DNA of 33,323 nt from an uncultured Pelagibacteraceae bacterium (GTDB taxonomy: Bacteria; Pseudomonadota; Alphaproteobacteria; Pelagibacterales; Pelagibacteraceae): assembly GCA_902572005.1 (NCBI GenBank), contig CACGEC010000006.1:1-33323 (forward strand), given 5' to 3'. Position 1 is the stretch's first letter. Each line of letters starts with the position of its first letter. Of the stretch, positions 10,450-19,110 are shown piece after piece. The notes beneath the pieces were generated by a model. The model was not told the origin of the DNA. It saw only the letters and a program-made list of their open reading frames with translations, and searched no databases. Both the position numbers and the translations under genes were made by a program.

Positions 10450-10866
10450 TTACCTTTCTTTGTATGGCTCTGATATAAGTGCAACTTTAGTAAAACCAGA
10501 ACCTGATAAAAGACCCATAATTTCTAACACTCTTCCATAATTAATTGTTTTGTCGCCCCTAACATAAATTCTAGTGTCTGTTCTATTTTTTGAAACAGCT
10601 AAAACTTTAGCAATAATTTTTTCGTACTCAACTTTTGACTCTTGTATAAAAATCTCTCCTTTTGAGTTAATAGATAAAGTGAGTGGTTCTGCTTCCTCTG
10701 GAAGTGAGTCTGCTGAACTCTCAGGAAGATCCACTTGTACACCAACAGTTAATAATGGTGCTGTAACCATAAATATAATTAAAAGAACTAACATCACATC
10801 AACAAATGGTGTAACATTAATTTCGCTCATTGGCTCCTTAGACGAACGATTAAATTTAAATGCCAT
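10450..10866 (-). CDS. tolR: Biopolymer transport protein TolR (ExbD family)
   Basis: A 138-residue inner-membrane protein with a single membrane segment (about 21-40). MSEINVTPFVDVMLVLLIIF carries the membrane aspartate (D23) that takes part in proton flow with TolQ. The periplasmic domain holds VDLPES, the YVRGD-like segment and a conserved C-terminus. It works with TolQ as the motor of the Tol-Pal system. The start lies 1 nt after the tolQ stop, and tolA begins 9 nt downstream. ExbD would look similar, but the order with tolQ, tolA, tolB and pal settles it. Confidence 0.96.
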   Translation of the reverse strand: MAFKFNRSSKEPMSEINVTPFVDVMLVLLIIFMVTAPLLTVGVQVDLPESSADSLPEEAEPLTLSINSKGEIFIQESKVEYEKIIAKVLAVSKNRTDTRIYVRGDKTINYGRVLEIMGLLSGSGFTKVALISEPYKER

Positions 10867-10867
10867 T

Positions 10868-11542
10868 TTAAATTATAGTTAAAAATCTTTTTGAAAAATT
10901 TTCTAATTTCTTAGAATATAAAATTGAGTCGTTATTAAATTTGTTATATGCAATAACAGCTGGAATAGCTGCCAATAATCCTAATGCAGTAGCAAATAGT
11001 GCTTCCGCAATACCTGGCGCAACAATAGCTAAGCTTGTGTTTCTTGAAATTGCAATAGATTGAAACGAGTTCATTATTCCCCATACTGTTCCGAACAAAC
11101 CAATAAAGGGTGCTGTCGAACCAACTGTTGCTAAAAAAGTATAACCTTTACTAATTTTAGACATTTGTTTTTCAATTCCTGTTTCTAACATTGTTGTCAT
11201 TCTCTCGTGTAAATCACTTTTCGATTTTCTTTTTAATAAATTTTGCATAGCGTCTTTAAAAACTAATGCCATCGGATCTTCTGTATTTGCAGGAAGATTG
11301 TTATAAAAAGATTCTGCAGATTTTGAATTCCAAAACTTGGTCTCAAATTCCTCAGTAGATTGATTTATTTTTTTAAATAATCGAAATTTATCTATTATAA
11401 CAGCCCAAGAGTAAATTGAACAAGCAACCAATATAATTATTACAGATTTGACTATTATGTCAGCACGAACAAATAAACTTAATAAAGAAAAATCAGTGTT
11501 AGATGCTAAACCTACAGCTTGAGATGATATATCAGCTTCCAT
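10868..11542 (-). CDS. tolQ: Tol-Pal motor protein TolQ
   Basis: A 224-residue MotA/TolQ/ExbB proton-channel protein with three membrane segments (about 28-50, 134-158 and 172-196). The family region ATVGSTAPFIGLFGTVWGIM and the PGIAEALFATALGLLAAIPAV helix are clear. On the minus strand AAGG stands 4 nt before the ATG, one of the few recognisable Shine-Dalgarno sequences here. ybgC, which normally precedes tolQ in proteobacteria, is absent; the gene upstream is ruvC, after a 51-nt gap that may carry a promoter. TolQ and TolR together harvest the proton gradient for septal envelope constriction. Confidence 0.97.
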   Translation of the reverse strand: MEADISSQAVGLASNTDFSLLSLFVRADIIVKSVIIILVACSIYSWAVIIDKFRLFKKINQSTEEFETKFWNSKSAESFYNNLPANTEDPMALVFKDAMQNLLKRKSKSDLHERMTTMLETGIEKQMSKISKGYTFLATVGSTAPFIGLFGTVWGIMNSFQSIAISRNTSLAIVAPGIAEALFATALGLLAAIPAVIAYNKFNNDSILYSKKLENFSKRFLTII

Positions 11543-11593
11543 AATGCCTTCTCACACTTAATTGTGTCATGAATTTGTCTTTAATTTATTTGA

Positions 11594-12088
11594 TTATTCC
11601 TCAATTTTATAAGTTTCGTAATAAAAACTAGCAATTAATATTGCATCTGCTTTGTTTGAGTCCTTTTTTTTAGAGAGTTGAGACGAAAAGTATGGGAACA
11701 TCTCTATTGCCTTTGTCCTGCTCGCATCCTTTTCTGAGTTTATTAAACCAAAATATTTTTTCCACTTAGCTGGTCTAACAAAATACATTGGCAATTGCAT
11801 TGCAGAACATATTCCTTTCAAAATACCAAAAGATTGACCAAAGTTAAACATACTAGTAACTCCTTGTCCCGGCATAGCAGATACTTGCTCAATTATTACT
11901 CTAATTTCTTGCTTATCAGTATTATGAATTTTTTCTAAAATTTCATTATAAATCTGTGAACCATTAACTTGTCTTTTGTTTTTTTTTCCTTCTGCCATAG
12001 TAGGCATTTCAACAACCTCTAGAATTTTTCCATTTTGCATAAAACAAATCGATCCAGATATGCCAGGGTCTATTCCTATTATTAACAT
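11594..12088 (-). CDS. ruvC: RuvC-family Holliday junction resolvase, phage-like type
   Basis: A 164-residue RNase H-fold nuclease. It starts with IIGIDPGISGSI (D7 as first metal ligand) and has IIEQ with E67 as second acidic residue. A C-terminal KDSNKADA segment carries D143 and D148. The middle part, with AMPGQGVTSMFNFGQSFGIL and VRPAKWKKYFGL, resembles the RuvC-like resolvases of bacteriophages and not the classical proteobacterial RuvC, in which the acidic pair is spaced D-A-x-D-A. The position, just after yebC, is where ruvC-ruvA-ruvB stand in other alphaproteobacteria, but ruvA and ruvB are not here. Nuclease function is likely; calling it the functional RuvC replacement is inference. 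Confidence 0.85.
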   Translation of the reverse strand: MLIIGIDPGISGSICFMQNGKILEVVEMPTMAEGKKNKRQVNGSQIYNEILEKIHNTDKQEIRVIIEQVSAMPGQGVTSMFNFGQSFGILKGICSAMQLPMYFVRPAKWKKYFGLINSEKDASRTKAIEMFPYFSSQLSKKKDSNKADAILIASFYYETYKIEE

Positions 12089-12091
12089 AAT

Positions 12092-12814
12092 CTATTTTAC
12101 AAATTCAGCATTTGAATAAATATTTTGAACATCGTCATCCCCTTCTAATGTTTCAAAAAAATTTATCAAATCCTCATTTTTTTCCTTACTTATCGTAACA
12201 CTATTTAAAGGCAACCACTCAATTTCAGTTGATATAAAATTATTAATATTTTTTTCTAGTTCTTTTTTTACATTATAAATTTCATTCACTGAGCATTGAA
12301 TCTCATGAAATTCATCATTTGTTTTGCATTCATCTGCACCTGCTTCAATAGCTAACTCAAAAATACGATCATTATTTACCTCTTTTTTATCAATTTTTAT
12401 TATTCCCTTTTGGTTAAAGTTGTGAGATGCAGAACCTTGTGTCCCAAGACTTCCACCAGCTTTTTGAAAAATAGTTCTTATATTTGATGCAGTTCTATTT
12501 TTATTATCAGTTAGTGTTTCTACTATCACTGCTACTTTTTCAGGGCCAAAACCCTCGTATCTTAAATTTTCAAAATTTAGCTCTGTATTGATTGATGATT
12601 TATCAATAGCTCTCTCAATATTATCTTTGGGCATGTTTGCTGATCTGGCTGCTTGAATTGCAGATCTTAATCTTGGATTCATTGATGGGTCCTTGTCACC
12701 AAGTTTTGCAGCTACCGTAATTTCTTTAGATAGTTTTGAAAATATTTTTGATCTTTGTTTATCAGCTTTACCCTTTTTATGTTTAATTCCCGCCCAATGT
12801 GAGTGTCCTGCCAT
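12092..12814 (-). CDS. yebC: YebC/PmpR family protein
   Basis: A 240-residue protein with the family N-terminus AGHSHWAGIKHKKGKADKQR and the conserved acidic C-terminal domains (LTDNKNRTASNIRTIFQKAGG, EAGADE). Long annotated as a transcriptional regulator, the family has more recently been linked to relief of ribosome stalling, alongside EF-P, which is also in this window. In alphaproteobacteria yebC commonly stands immediately before ruvC, as here (3-nt gap). Length is normal. Family membership is certain; molecular role is less so. Confidence 0.96.
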   Translation of the reverse strand: MAGHSHWAGIKHKKGKADKQRSKIFSKLSKEITVAAKLGDKDPSMNPRLRSAIQAARSANMPKDNIERAIDKSSINTELNFENLRYEGFGPEKVAVIVETLTDNKNRTASNIRTIFQKAGGSLGTQGSASHNFNQKGIIKIDKKEVNNDRIFELAIEAGADECKTNDEFHEIQCSVNEIYNVKKELEKNINNFISTEIEWLPLNSVTISKEKNEDLINFFETLEGDDDVQNIYSNAEFVK

Positions 12815-12821
12815 AAATTAA

Positions 12822-13628
12822 TTAAATATTTTTTAACTGACCACCAAAAATATAGCTCTCTATTTTATTAGCTAAACCAGTTTCTATATTACAATCAACA
12901 ATAACACCACTTAAAGTAGCGTCACCTTTTGCTGGAAAATGTTTAATAGAATCTTTCTTCATGAATCTTTTTAAAGAATTTTCTTTATTCATACCTATAA
13001 CAGAATCATAGTCTCCGCACATTCCAGCATCTGTTTGATAAGCAGTGCCATTTTTTAAAACTCTAGCATCATTGGTTGGAATATGAGTATGAGTTCCAAC
13101 TACAAGGGTAGCCTTACCATCAAAAAAATGTCCTATTGCATTTTTTTCACTAGTGATCTCACCGTGAAAATCTACAATTAAAAAATCATAATCTTCCTTC
13201 AATTTATACTTTTCTAAAAAAATTTTTGAAGTTTCAAAAACATCTTCACATTTCTTCATGAAAACATTTCCCATTAAATTCAAAACACCTATTTTTACAT
13301 TTTTTTTTGATGTGTAAATCTCAAAACCTTTTCCTGGGGCTGGTTCAAATAAATTTTTTGGTCTAAGTAATCGATTTTCTTTATCAATAAATTTCATGAT
13401 ATCTTTTTGATCCCATACATGATTACCTGTTGTAATTACATCAACTCCACATTTAAAAAAATCTTCACAAATTTCTTTGGTTAGACCCACGCCTACTTCA
13501 GCTGCATTTTCTCCATTTACAATTACAAAATCAATTTTATTTATTTCTATTTGATTTAAAAGATTGTTCATTATTTTTGAACAGCCTGAAATTCCTACAA
13601 CATCACCTAAAAATAATATCTTCATCAA
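12822..13628 (-). CDS. YmdB-family metallophosphoesterase
   Basis: A 268-residue calcineurin-like phosphoesterase of the TIGR00282/YmdB family, several members of which hydrolyse 2',3'-cyclic nucleotides or cAMP. Metal-binding motifs appear in order: FLGDVVG, NGENAAEVG, TTGNHVWD, VDFHGE and GTHTHIPTND. The gene begins ATGATG; either of the two adjacent methionines may start it, and the first gives a 4-nt ATGA overlap with the cyclo-ligase gene upstream. Length is typical. The substrate cannot be told from sequence, so no gene symbol is given. Confidence 0.92.
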   Translation of the reverse strand: MMKILFLGDVVGISGCSKIMNNLLNQIEINKIDFVIVNGENAAEVGVGLTKEICEDFFKCGVDVITTGNHVWDQKDIMKFIDKENRLLRPKNLFEPAPGKGFEIYTSKKNVKIGVLNLMGNVFMKKCEDVFETSKIFLEKYKLKEDYDFLIVDFHGEITSEKNAIGHFFDGKATLVVGTHTHIPTNDARVLKNGTAYQTDAGMCGDYDSVIGMNKENSLKRFMKKDSIKHFPAKGDATLSGVIVDCNIETGLANKIESYIFGGQLKNI

Positions 13629-14164
13629 TTTTTTTTTTCTGTAACTACATAATCTAATTTAACATCAAAGTTATTTGTTTGAATTTTTTTTACTTTTTGA
13701 AAAGAGTATGCTAAACCAATTGTCGTTATTTTTTTATTTTTCTTTATTTTTTTTATGTACCTATCGTAAAAACCTCCTCCATAACCAACTCTATTAAATT
13801 TTTTATCAAAAGCTACCAAAGGCACTAACAAAACACTTGGGTAAACTACTTTATCCGAGGTAGGTTCTGGAATTCCATATTTATTGATGATTAGTGGATC
13901 TTTTGTTGACCAACTAAAAAAATCCATTTGTGAGTCTTTTTTTATCTTTGGTAAAGATATATGATATTTTTGATTTTCAAATTTTTCTAAAATTTTAATT
14001 GCATCAACTTCATAATTATATGGGTAATAACCACCAATAATTTTGTGGACATTTTTAGTTTTTTTCAAAATTTTGAATATGATTTGAGGATCAATTTCAA
14101 AGTTTTTTAAATTTTTTTCTTTTCTAATTTTAAGTAATTTTTTTCTAATGTCAGATTTATTCAC
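13625..14164 (-). CDS. fthC: 5-formyltetrahydrofolate cyclo-ligase
   Basis: A 179-residue protein with the cyclo-ligase hallmark GYGGGFYDRYI (near residues 129-139), preceded by LLVPLVAFDKKFNRV, and an N-terminal basic ATP-binding KSDIRKKLLKIRK stretch. The enzyme returns 5-formyl-THF to the active folate pool as 5,10-methenyl-THF. It stands 9 nt after zapA. The zapA-ygfA neighbourhood is conserved in proteobacteria, often with 6S RNA between them, but here the gap has no room for one. Length is normal (E. coli YgfA about 180 aa). Confidence 0.92.
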   Translation of the reverse strand: MNKSDIRKKLLKIRKEKNLKNFEIDPQIIFKILKKTKNVHKIIGGYYPYNYEVDAIKILEKFENQKYHISLPKIKKDSQMDFFSWSTKDPLIINKYGIPEPTSDKVVYPSVLLVPLVAFDKKFNRVGYGGGFYDRYIKKIKKNKKITTIGLAYSFQKVKKIQTNNFDVKLDYVVTEKKN

Positions 14165-14173
14165 AAGAATTTA

Positions 14174-14617
14174 TTAAGATAGATTTTCTAAGTTCGCTTT
14201 TTCAACAAAACTTGAAATTTCATCAGCCGCTTCATCAATTAATTTTTCATAACTTTTTTGATTCATTTCAATTTCATTTTTTAATTTTTGGTGGTTCTCA
14301 TTCAATTCATTGATTTCAAGCTCTTTTTTATCACGATACTCATAAATTAGAGATTTTAATTCTTTAAATTTATTTGAGAGGTTTTTTAATTCCTCTTTTT
14401 TTTGATCTACTTTTTTTTTAGTCTCATAATATTCATCCATTACTTTTACAGCAGTTATTAATAAAAGTTTATTTTCACCAAGATTTCCAAGATCATTTTT
14501 CAAATTATTGAATTTTTGATTTATTTGAATTAACAATTCCTCTAAATGTTCCTCTTGTCCATCCTCACAAGAAAGTAAGAACTCTTTACCATTAAATTTA
14601 ATACTTACGTTTGCCAT
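14174..14617 (-). CDS. zapA: Cell division protein ZapA
   Basis: A 147-residue protein. The first ~90 residues match ZapA: MANVSIKFNGKEFLLSCEDG, then HLEELLIQINQKF, and NKLLLITAVKVMDEYYE, the conserved helix. The rest (about 65-140) is a long coiled coil, longer than in E. coli ZapA (109 aa). ZapA cross-links FtsZ filaments at mid-cell. It overlaps the upstream coiled-coil gene by 13 nt and precedes the cyclo-ligase, the usual context. The extended coiled coil may compensate for the absence of partner ZapB, but that is speculation. Confidence 0.88.
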   Translation of the reverse strand: MANVSIKFNGKEFLLSCEDGQEEHLEELLIQINQKFNNLKNDLGNLGENKLLLITAVKVMDEYYETKKKVDQKKEELKNLSNKFKELKSLIYEYRDKKELEINELNENHQKLKNEIEMNQKSYEKLIDEAADEISSFVEKANLENLS

Positions 14618-14928
14618 TTATCTAACTCATCTAATAAACTATCTGTTTCTTGATTTAATTCATCAATTTTTTCTGTAAACTCTCTTTGTTTTTTTTGCTC
14701 ATTTTTTTCTTGATTTTCAAATTCATCTAATTTTTCACTTAAATTATTATAATCATTAACTAAACTTTTATATTTTTCTTCTAATTCCTGCTTTTCAATT
14801 TCTAATTGATTTTTTTTAGCACTCAAATCTTCAATATTTTTTTTTATATCTGGATTTTGAAGATTTAAATTTTTTAATTTTGTTAACGCCAAATTTAGTT
14901 TTTTTTCTTTTTCGATCACAGAATTCAT
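14605..14928 (-). CDS. Small coiled-coil protein upstream of zapA
   Basis: A 107-residue protein that is almost wholly predicted coiled coil: heptads of Leu/Ile/Asn with many Lys and Glu, no signal peptide and no membrane segment. I do not recognise a specific family from sequence alone. In other alphaproteobacteria a small coiled-coil protein (DUF4164) sits at the same place before zapA, so it is probably the counterpart. A role with ZapA at the division ring is a reasonable guess from the 13-nt overlap. It is the first gene of the leftward run; the divergent tkt operon starts 55 nt away. Confidence 0.75.
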   Translation of the reverse strand: MNSVIEKEKKLNLALTKLKNLNLQNPDIKKNIEDLSAKKNQLEIEKQELEEKYKSLVNDYNNLSEKLDEFENQEKNEQKKQREFTEKIDELNQETDSLLDELDKWQT

Positions 14929-14983
14929 ATATATATAATTATATTATTAAATAGAATCTTCTTAGTCTAGACAGGATAATTTT
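14929..14983. promoter_or_regulatory. Divergent promoter region between the zapA run and tkt
   Basis: This 55-nt gap separates two long divergent transcription units, so both must have promoters in or near it. It opens with alternating A/T, including TATAAT on the plus strand at 14934-14939, which would suit a -10 for tkt. I see no convincing -35 for either direction. AGGA at 14973-14976, 7 nt before a TTG, is the tkt ribosome site. No operator-like dyad is evident. Confidence 0.35.
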
Positions 14984-16927
14984 TTGAGCAAACAATATAA
15001 AGAATTAGCTAATTGTATTAGATTTTTATCTATAGATGCTGTCCAAAAAGCTAATTCTGGACATCCTGGTATGCCAATGGGTATGGCTGATGTGGCTACA
15101 GTTCTTTTTAAAGATTTTTTAAATTTTAATCCAAAAAATCCAAGTTGGACTAATAGAGATAGATTTGTTCTTTCTGCTGGCCATGGATCTATGCTGCTTT
15201 ACTCTCTTTTATATCTCACAGGTTATAAGAGTGTTTCTTTGAGTGATATAAAAAATTTCAGACAATTAGATTCAATTTGTGCTGGCCACCCAGAATATCA
15301 TCCCAATACAGGCATAGAAACTACCACTGGCCCTTTAGGTCAAGGAATATCAAATGCAGTTGGCTTTGCTATTTCAGAAGAAATTTTAAAAAAAAAATTT
15401 GGTAAAAATAAGATTGACCATAAGACTTATGTTCTTGCAGGAGATGGTTGTTTGATGGAAGGAATAAGCCATGAAGCTTTGAGTCTTGCTGGCCATCTTA
15501 AACTAAAAAATCTAATTTTACTTTTTGATAATAATTCAATATCCATTGATGGTCCTACCAGTCTCACAGTTTCAGATGATCATGAAAAAAGATTTAAAAG
15601 TTATGGTTGGGATTACTTGAAGATTAACGGACATAATTATAAAGAAATTTCGAAAGCTTTTAAAAAAGCTCAAAAATCAAAAAAACCTATAGCTATTTCA
15701 TGTAAAACAACTATTGGTTATGGTTCTCCAAATAAAAGTGGCAAAGCATCATCTCATGGAAGTCCCTTGGGTGAAGATGAAATTAAGTTGGTGAGAAAAA
15801 AATTAAATTGGAAATATGAACCTTTTCATATTCCAAATAACTTATTAGACGAATGGAAAAAGATAGGTGAATTAGCTTCAAAAAAAGCTAAAAGACATGA
15901 AAGTAAATTTAAAAAAATTAATACAAATAATAAAATTCCATCTTCATTGAATAGTTCAATTGAAAAAATCAAGAATAATTATTTAGAAAACCCAAAGCCG
16001 CTAGCAACTAGGAAGTCTTCAGAAATGTTTTTGGATATAATTTCGAAATTACCAAATCTTATTGGAGGTTCTGCTGACTTAGCTGGTTCAAATAATACAA
16101 AAACAAAAAATCATAAAATGATAAAGTCAGGTGATTTTTCAGGTAACTATATTCATTATGGAGTAAGAGAACACGCTATGTGTGGAATAATGAATGGAAT
16201 TTCTTTGCATGGTGATTTAATTCCTTATGGAGGTACATTTTTAATATTTAGTGACTACTGCAAACCATCTATCAGATTAGCTGCTATGATGAAACAAAGA
16301 GTAATATATGTTTTTACACACGACTCTATTGGATTAGGAGAAGATGGCCCTACTCACCAACCAATTGAACAATTAACAAGTTTAAGATCAATTCCAAATT
16401 TAAATGTATTTAGACCAGCAGATTTAACTGAAACTTTTGAATGCTGGCAGTTAGCTATTGAAAATAAAGATACACCAAGTGTAATTGCTTTATCAAGACA
16501 AGGAATTAATCCTGTTAGGGTCAAAAATTCTTCAACAAATCAATCCTCTGTTGGTGCTTATGAAATTTTAAGATCAGGAAATGATATAAATTTGACAATA
16601 TTATCATCTGGGTCTGAAACTAGTTTGGCATGTGATATTTGTCATAAATTAGCCACAGAGAGTATTTACTCCAAAGTAATATCCGTGCCATGTCAGGAAT
16701 TATTTGATCAACAAAGTGAAGACTATAAGAATAAAATTTTAAGAGAAACAAAACTAGTAGTCTCATTAGAGGCGTCAGAAACAAATTATTGGAAAAAATA
16801 TACTGGTACTAATGGATTAAATTTTGGAATTAATGATTTTGGAAAAAGTGCACCATATAAAGAAATTTATAATCACTTTGACTTAAGTTCAGAGAGTATA
16901 ATTAAAAGAATAAAAGAAAAATTATGA
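14984..16927 (+). CDS. tkt: Transketolase
   Basis: A 647-residue ThDP enzyme that moves two-carbon units between ketoses and aldoses, linking pentose phosphates with fructose-6-P and glyceraldehyde-3-P. It starts at TTG with AGGA 7 nt upstream; no ATG lies between this start and the conserved [10 protein letters not shown] (24-33). The cofactor motif [14 protein letters not shown] with the distal Asn of DNNSIS, the pyrimidine-domain [11 protein letters not shown] and [18 protein letters not shown] are intact. Length is usual (E. coli TktA 663). It leads the tkt-gap-pgk-fba run; the gap start overlaps its stop by 4 nt (ATGA). This is the carbohydrate-metabolism module of the window. Confidence 0.98.
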   Translation: MSKQYKELANCIRFLSIDAVQKANSGHPGMPMGMADVATVLFKDFLNFNPKNPSWTNRDRFVLSAGHGSMLLYSLLYLTGYKSVSLSDIKNFRQLDSICAGHPEYHPNTGIETTTGPLGQGISNAVGFAISEEILKKKFGKNKIDHKTYVLAGDGCLMEGISHEALSLAGHLKLKNLILLFDNNSISIDGPTSLTVSDDHEKRFKSYGWDYLKINGHNYKEISKAFKKAQKSKKPIAISCKTTIGYGSPNKSGKASSHGSPLGEDEIKLVRKKLNWKYEPFHIPNNLLDEWKKIGELASKKAKRHESKFKKINTNNKIPSSLNSSIEKIKNNYLENPKPLATRKSSEMFLDIISKLPNLIGGSADLAGSNNTKTKNHKMIKSGDFSGNYIHYGVREHAMCGIMNGISLHGDLIPYGGTFLIFSDYCKPSIRLAAMMKQRVIYVFTHDSIGLGEDGPTHQPIEQLTSLRSIPNLNVFRPADLTETFECWQLAIENKDTPSVIALSRQGINPVRVKNSSTNQSSVGAYEILRSGNDINLTILSSGSETSLACDICHKLATESIYSKVISVPCQELFDQQSEDYKNKILRETKLVVSLEASETNYWKKYTGTNGLNFGINDFGKSAPYKEIYNHFDLSSESIIKRIKEKL

Positions 16928-17931
16928 AAATAAAAGTTGGTATTAATGGCATGGGTAGAATTGGAAGAATGATAGTCAGAGCTATTATTGAAAATAATAA
17001 TCAAAATATAGAAATAAAACATATCAACAATCGGACAAATTCAGAAACATGCTCTGCTCTTTTAAAATATGACTCTATTCATGGGAAATTTAGTGCTGAA
17101 ATAGGTTTTGATAAAGATCATTTAATTATTAACAAAAAAAAAATTTCATTTGGTCAAGAAACCGATTTAAGTAATATTAATTGGAAGAAGTTTGATGTTG
17201 ATTATGTTTTTGAATGTACTGGAAAATTTAATTCTAAAGATAAATTGTTGCCTCATTTAGATAATGGAGCGAAAAAAGTAATTGTTTCTGCGCCATGTAA
17301 AGGTGCTGACAAAACTATTGTGTTTGGTGTAAATGAAACAGAGTTAAAAAAAAATGATAATATTATTTCTGCTGCGTCATGCACCACGAATTGTCTTGCC
17401 CCTGTTGCTAATGTTTTAAATGAAAATTTTCAAATTCAAAAAGGATTTATGACAACAATTCACGCATTTACTAGTGATCAAAGAATATTAGATAACTCAC
17501 ACAAAGATCCACGAAGAGCTAGATCTGCTAGTCAGTCTATAGTTCCAACATCAACAGGTGCATCAAAAGCAATTGGTGAAATTATACCTGCTCTTAAAGG
17601 TAAACTAGAAGGCGTGGCAATGAGGGTGCCTACACCAAATGTTTCCTTAATTGAATTAGTTTTTTGTACTAAAAAAGATTTAAGTGTTGAGAAAATTAAT
17701 TCTGTATTTCAGAATTTTTGTAAAAAACAAAAAAATAACGTTATTGAAATTACACAAGAAAAACTTGTTTCAATTGATTTTAATCATAACCCAGCATCAT
17801 CAATTGTTGATGCATCTTTAACAAATGTTGTTGGTAAAAATATGGGTAAAATTTCTGTTTGGTATGATAATGAATGGGGTTTTTCAAACAGAATGTGTGA
17901 TATAGCAGAACACCTTCATAAAATTTCTTAA
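16924..17931 (+). CDS. gap: Type I glyceraldehyde-3-phosphate dehydrogenase, NADP-type residues
   Basis: A 335-residue enzyme with the Rossmann start [10 protein letters not shown] and the active site SAASCTTNC (Cys153), His in [10 protein letters not shown], and PTSTGASKA. It interconverts GAP and 1,3-bisphosphoglycerate. The residue that usually is Asp (binding the NAD ribose) is Asn36, followed by Arg37-Thr38. Where NAD enzymes have Pro (position 188 in the standard numbering) there is Ser192, within LDNSHKD. Both changes are features of NADP-using GAPDHs such as the chloroplast type, so this one may use NADP(H). The ATG overlaps the tkt stop (ATGA), and pgk follows with a one-base overlap (TAATG). 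Confidence 0.97.
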   Translation: MKIKVGINGMGRIGRMIVRAIIENNNQNIEIKHINNRTNSETCSALLKYDSIHGKFSAEIGFDKDHLIINKKKISFGQETDLSNINWKKFDVDYVFECTGKFNSKDKLLPHLDNGAKKVIVSAPCKGADKTIVFGVNETELKKNDNIISAASCTTNCLAPVANVLNENFQIQKGFMTTIHAFTSDQRILDNSHKDPRRARSASQSIVPTSTGASKAIGEIIPALKGKLEGVAMRVPTPNVSLIELVFCTKKDLSVEKINSVFQNFCKKQKNNVIEITQEKLVSIDFNHNPASSIVDASLTNVVGKNMGKISVWYDNEWGFSNRMCDIAEHLHKIS

Positions 17932-19109
17932 TGAAAAATATAAAAGATCAAGTGGATCTTAGTAATAAAAAGATATTGTTGAGGTTAGATTTAAATGTTC
18001 CTCTTAAAAATGGGATAATTACTGACCAAACTAGGATTGATAAAATATTACCAATAATTGATTTTTTACTAAAAAAAAAATCTAAAATTATAGTTGTTTC
18101 TCACGTAGGAAGACCTAAAGGAAAAATTAAAAAAGATCTCTCCCTTAAACCAATTTGTGAAAATTTAGAGAAAAAAATAAATCAAAAAATCAAATTAATT
18201 GAAAAGGATATATTTAAATTAAAAAAAGATGATTTATTTTCAGATTTTAAAGAACAAATAGTTTTTTTAGAAAATATTAGATTTTATGAAGAAGAAGAAA
18301 AAAATGATCTAAATTTTTCTAAACATTTAGCAAAATTTGCGGATTTATTCGTAAATGATGCATTTTCTTGTTCTCATAGAGCTCATGCTTCTGTCAGCAA
18401 AATCACTGAGTTTCTTCCATCATTTGCAGGACTACAATTAGAAACAGAAATTAACGCTTTAAAAAAAGTTACAAGTGAAATTAAAAATCCAATCTCTTGT
18501 ATAATTGGAGGTTCAAAAATCTCTACCAAAATTGGAATGATTAAAAATTTAATACCAAAATTTGATAATATTATAATTGTTGGAGGAATGGCTAATAATA
18601 TTTTGAGTTTTAAAGGCAACCAAATAGGAAAATCAATCAAAGAAGATAATTGTGAATCAATTATTGATGATATTTTTAAGACCGCACAAAATCATTCATG
18701 CTCAATTATTTTTCCAGAAGATGTAATGGTAGGAAAAAGTATGGAAGATAAAGCTCAAATTAAAGAATTAGACGAATTAAAAAATGACGATTTTATTTTA
18801 GATATTGGACCAAAAACTATTAATAAAATTAAAGATATTATCGAAAATAGTAAAACAGTTTTGTGGAATGGCCCAGCAGGTTATTTTGAAAACCCAAATT
18901 TTGCTATTGGCAGCCATGAAATTGCAAAAATGATTATTCAAAAAAACAAAAAAAACTTAATTTATTCTGTTGCAGGAGGTGGAGATACAATCGCACTTTT
19001 AAATCAAATGAATGCAATAAATGATTTTAATTTTGTTTCAACTGCAGGTGGAGCATTTTTAGAATATCTTGAAGGTAAAGAACTTCCTGGTATAAAAGCT
19101 TTAAATTAA
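17931..19109 (+). CDS. pgk: Phosphoglycerate kinase
   Basis: A 392-residue two-domain kinase that interconverts 1,3-bisphosphoglycerate and 3-phosphoglycerate with ADP/ATP. Family marks in order are RLDLNVPLKNG near the N-terminus, SHVGRPKG, FLENIRFY, NDAFSCSHRAHAS, IIGGSKISTK, the WNGPAGYFE segment and the C-terminal GGGDT and STAGGAFLEYLEGKELPG. Length is typical of bacterial PGK. The start overlaps the gap stop by one base, and fba begins 1 nt after its stop. Nothing unusual beyond heavy Lys/Ile/Asn use from low GC. Confidence 0.98.
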   Translation: MKNIKDQVDLSNKKILLRLDLNVPLKNGIITDQTRIDKILPIIDFLLKKKSKIIVVSHVGRPKGKIKKDLSLKPICENLEKKINQKIKLIEKDIFKLKKDDLFSDFKEQIVFLENIRFYEEEEKNDLNFSKHLAKFADLFVNDAFSCSHRAHASVSKITEFLPSFAGLQLETEINALKKVTSEIKNPISCIIGGSKISTKIGMIKNLIPKFDNIIIVGGMANNILSFKGNQIGKSIKEDNCESIIDDIFKTAQNHSCSIIFPEDVMVGKSMEDKAQIKELDELKNDDFILDIGPKTINKIKDIIENSKTVLWNGPAGYFENPNFAIGSHEIAKMIIQKNKKNLIYSVAGGGDTIALLNQMNAINDFNFVSTAGGAFLEYLEGKELPGIKALN

Positions 19110-19110
19110 T

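Noticed and set aside
11554..11567. Small dyad ACAC-TTAATT-GTGT upstream of tolQ
   Set aside because: Four-base arms around an A/T core are expected often by chance; nothing ties it to a regulator.
14165..14173. 6S RNA (ssrS) between zapA and the cyclo-ligase gene
   Set aside because: This is the common proteobacterial location, but the gap is only 9 nt and the flanking frames are intact coding sequence.
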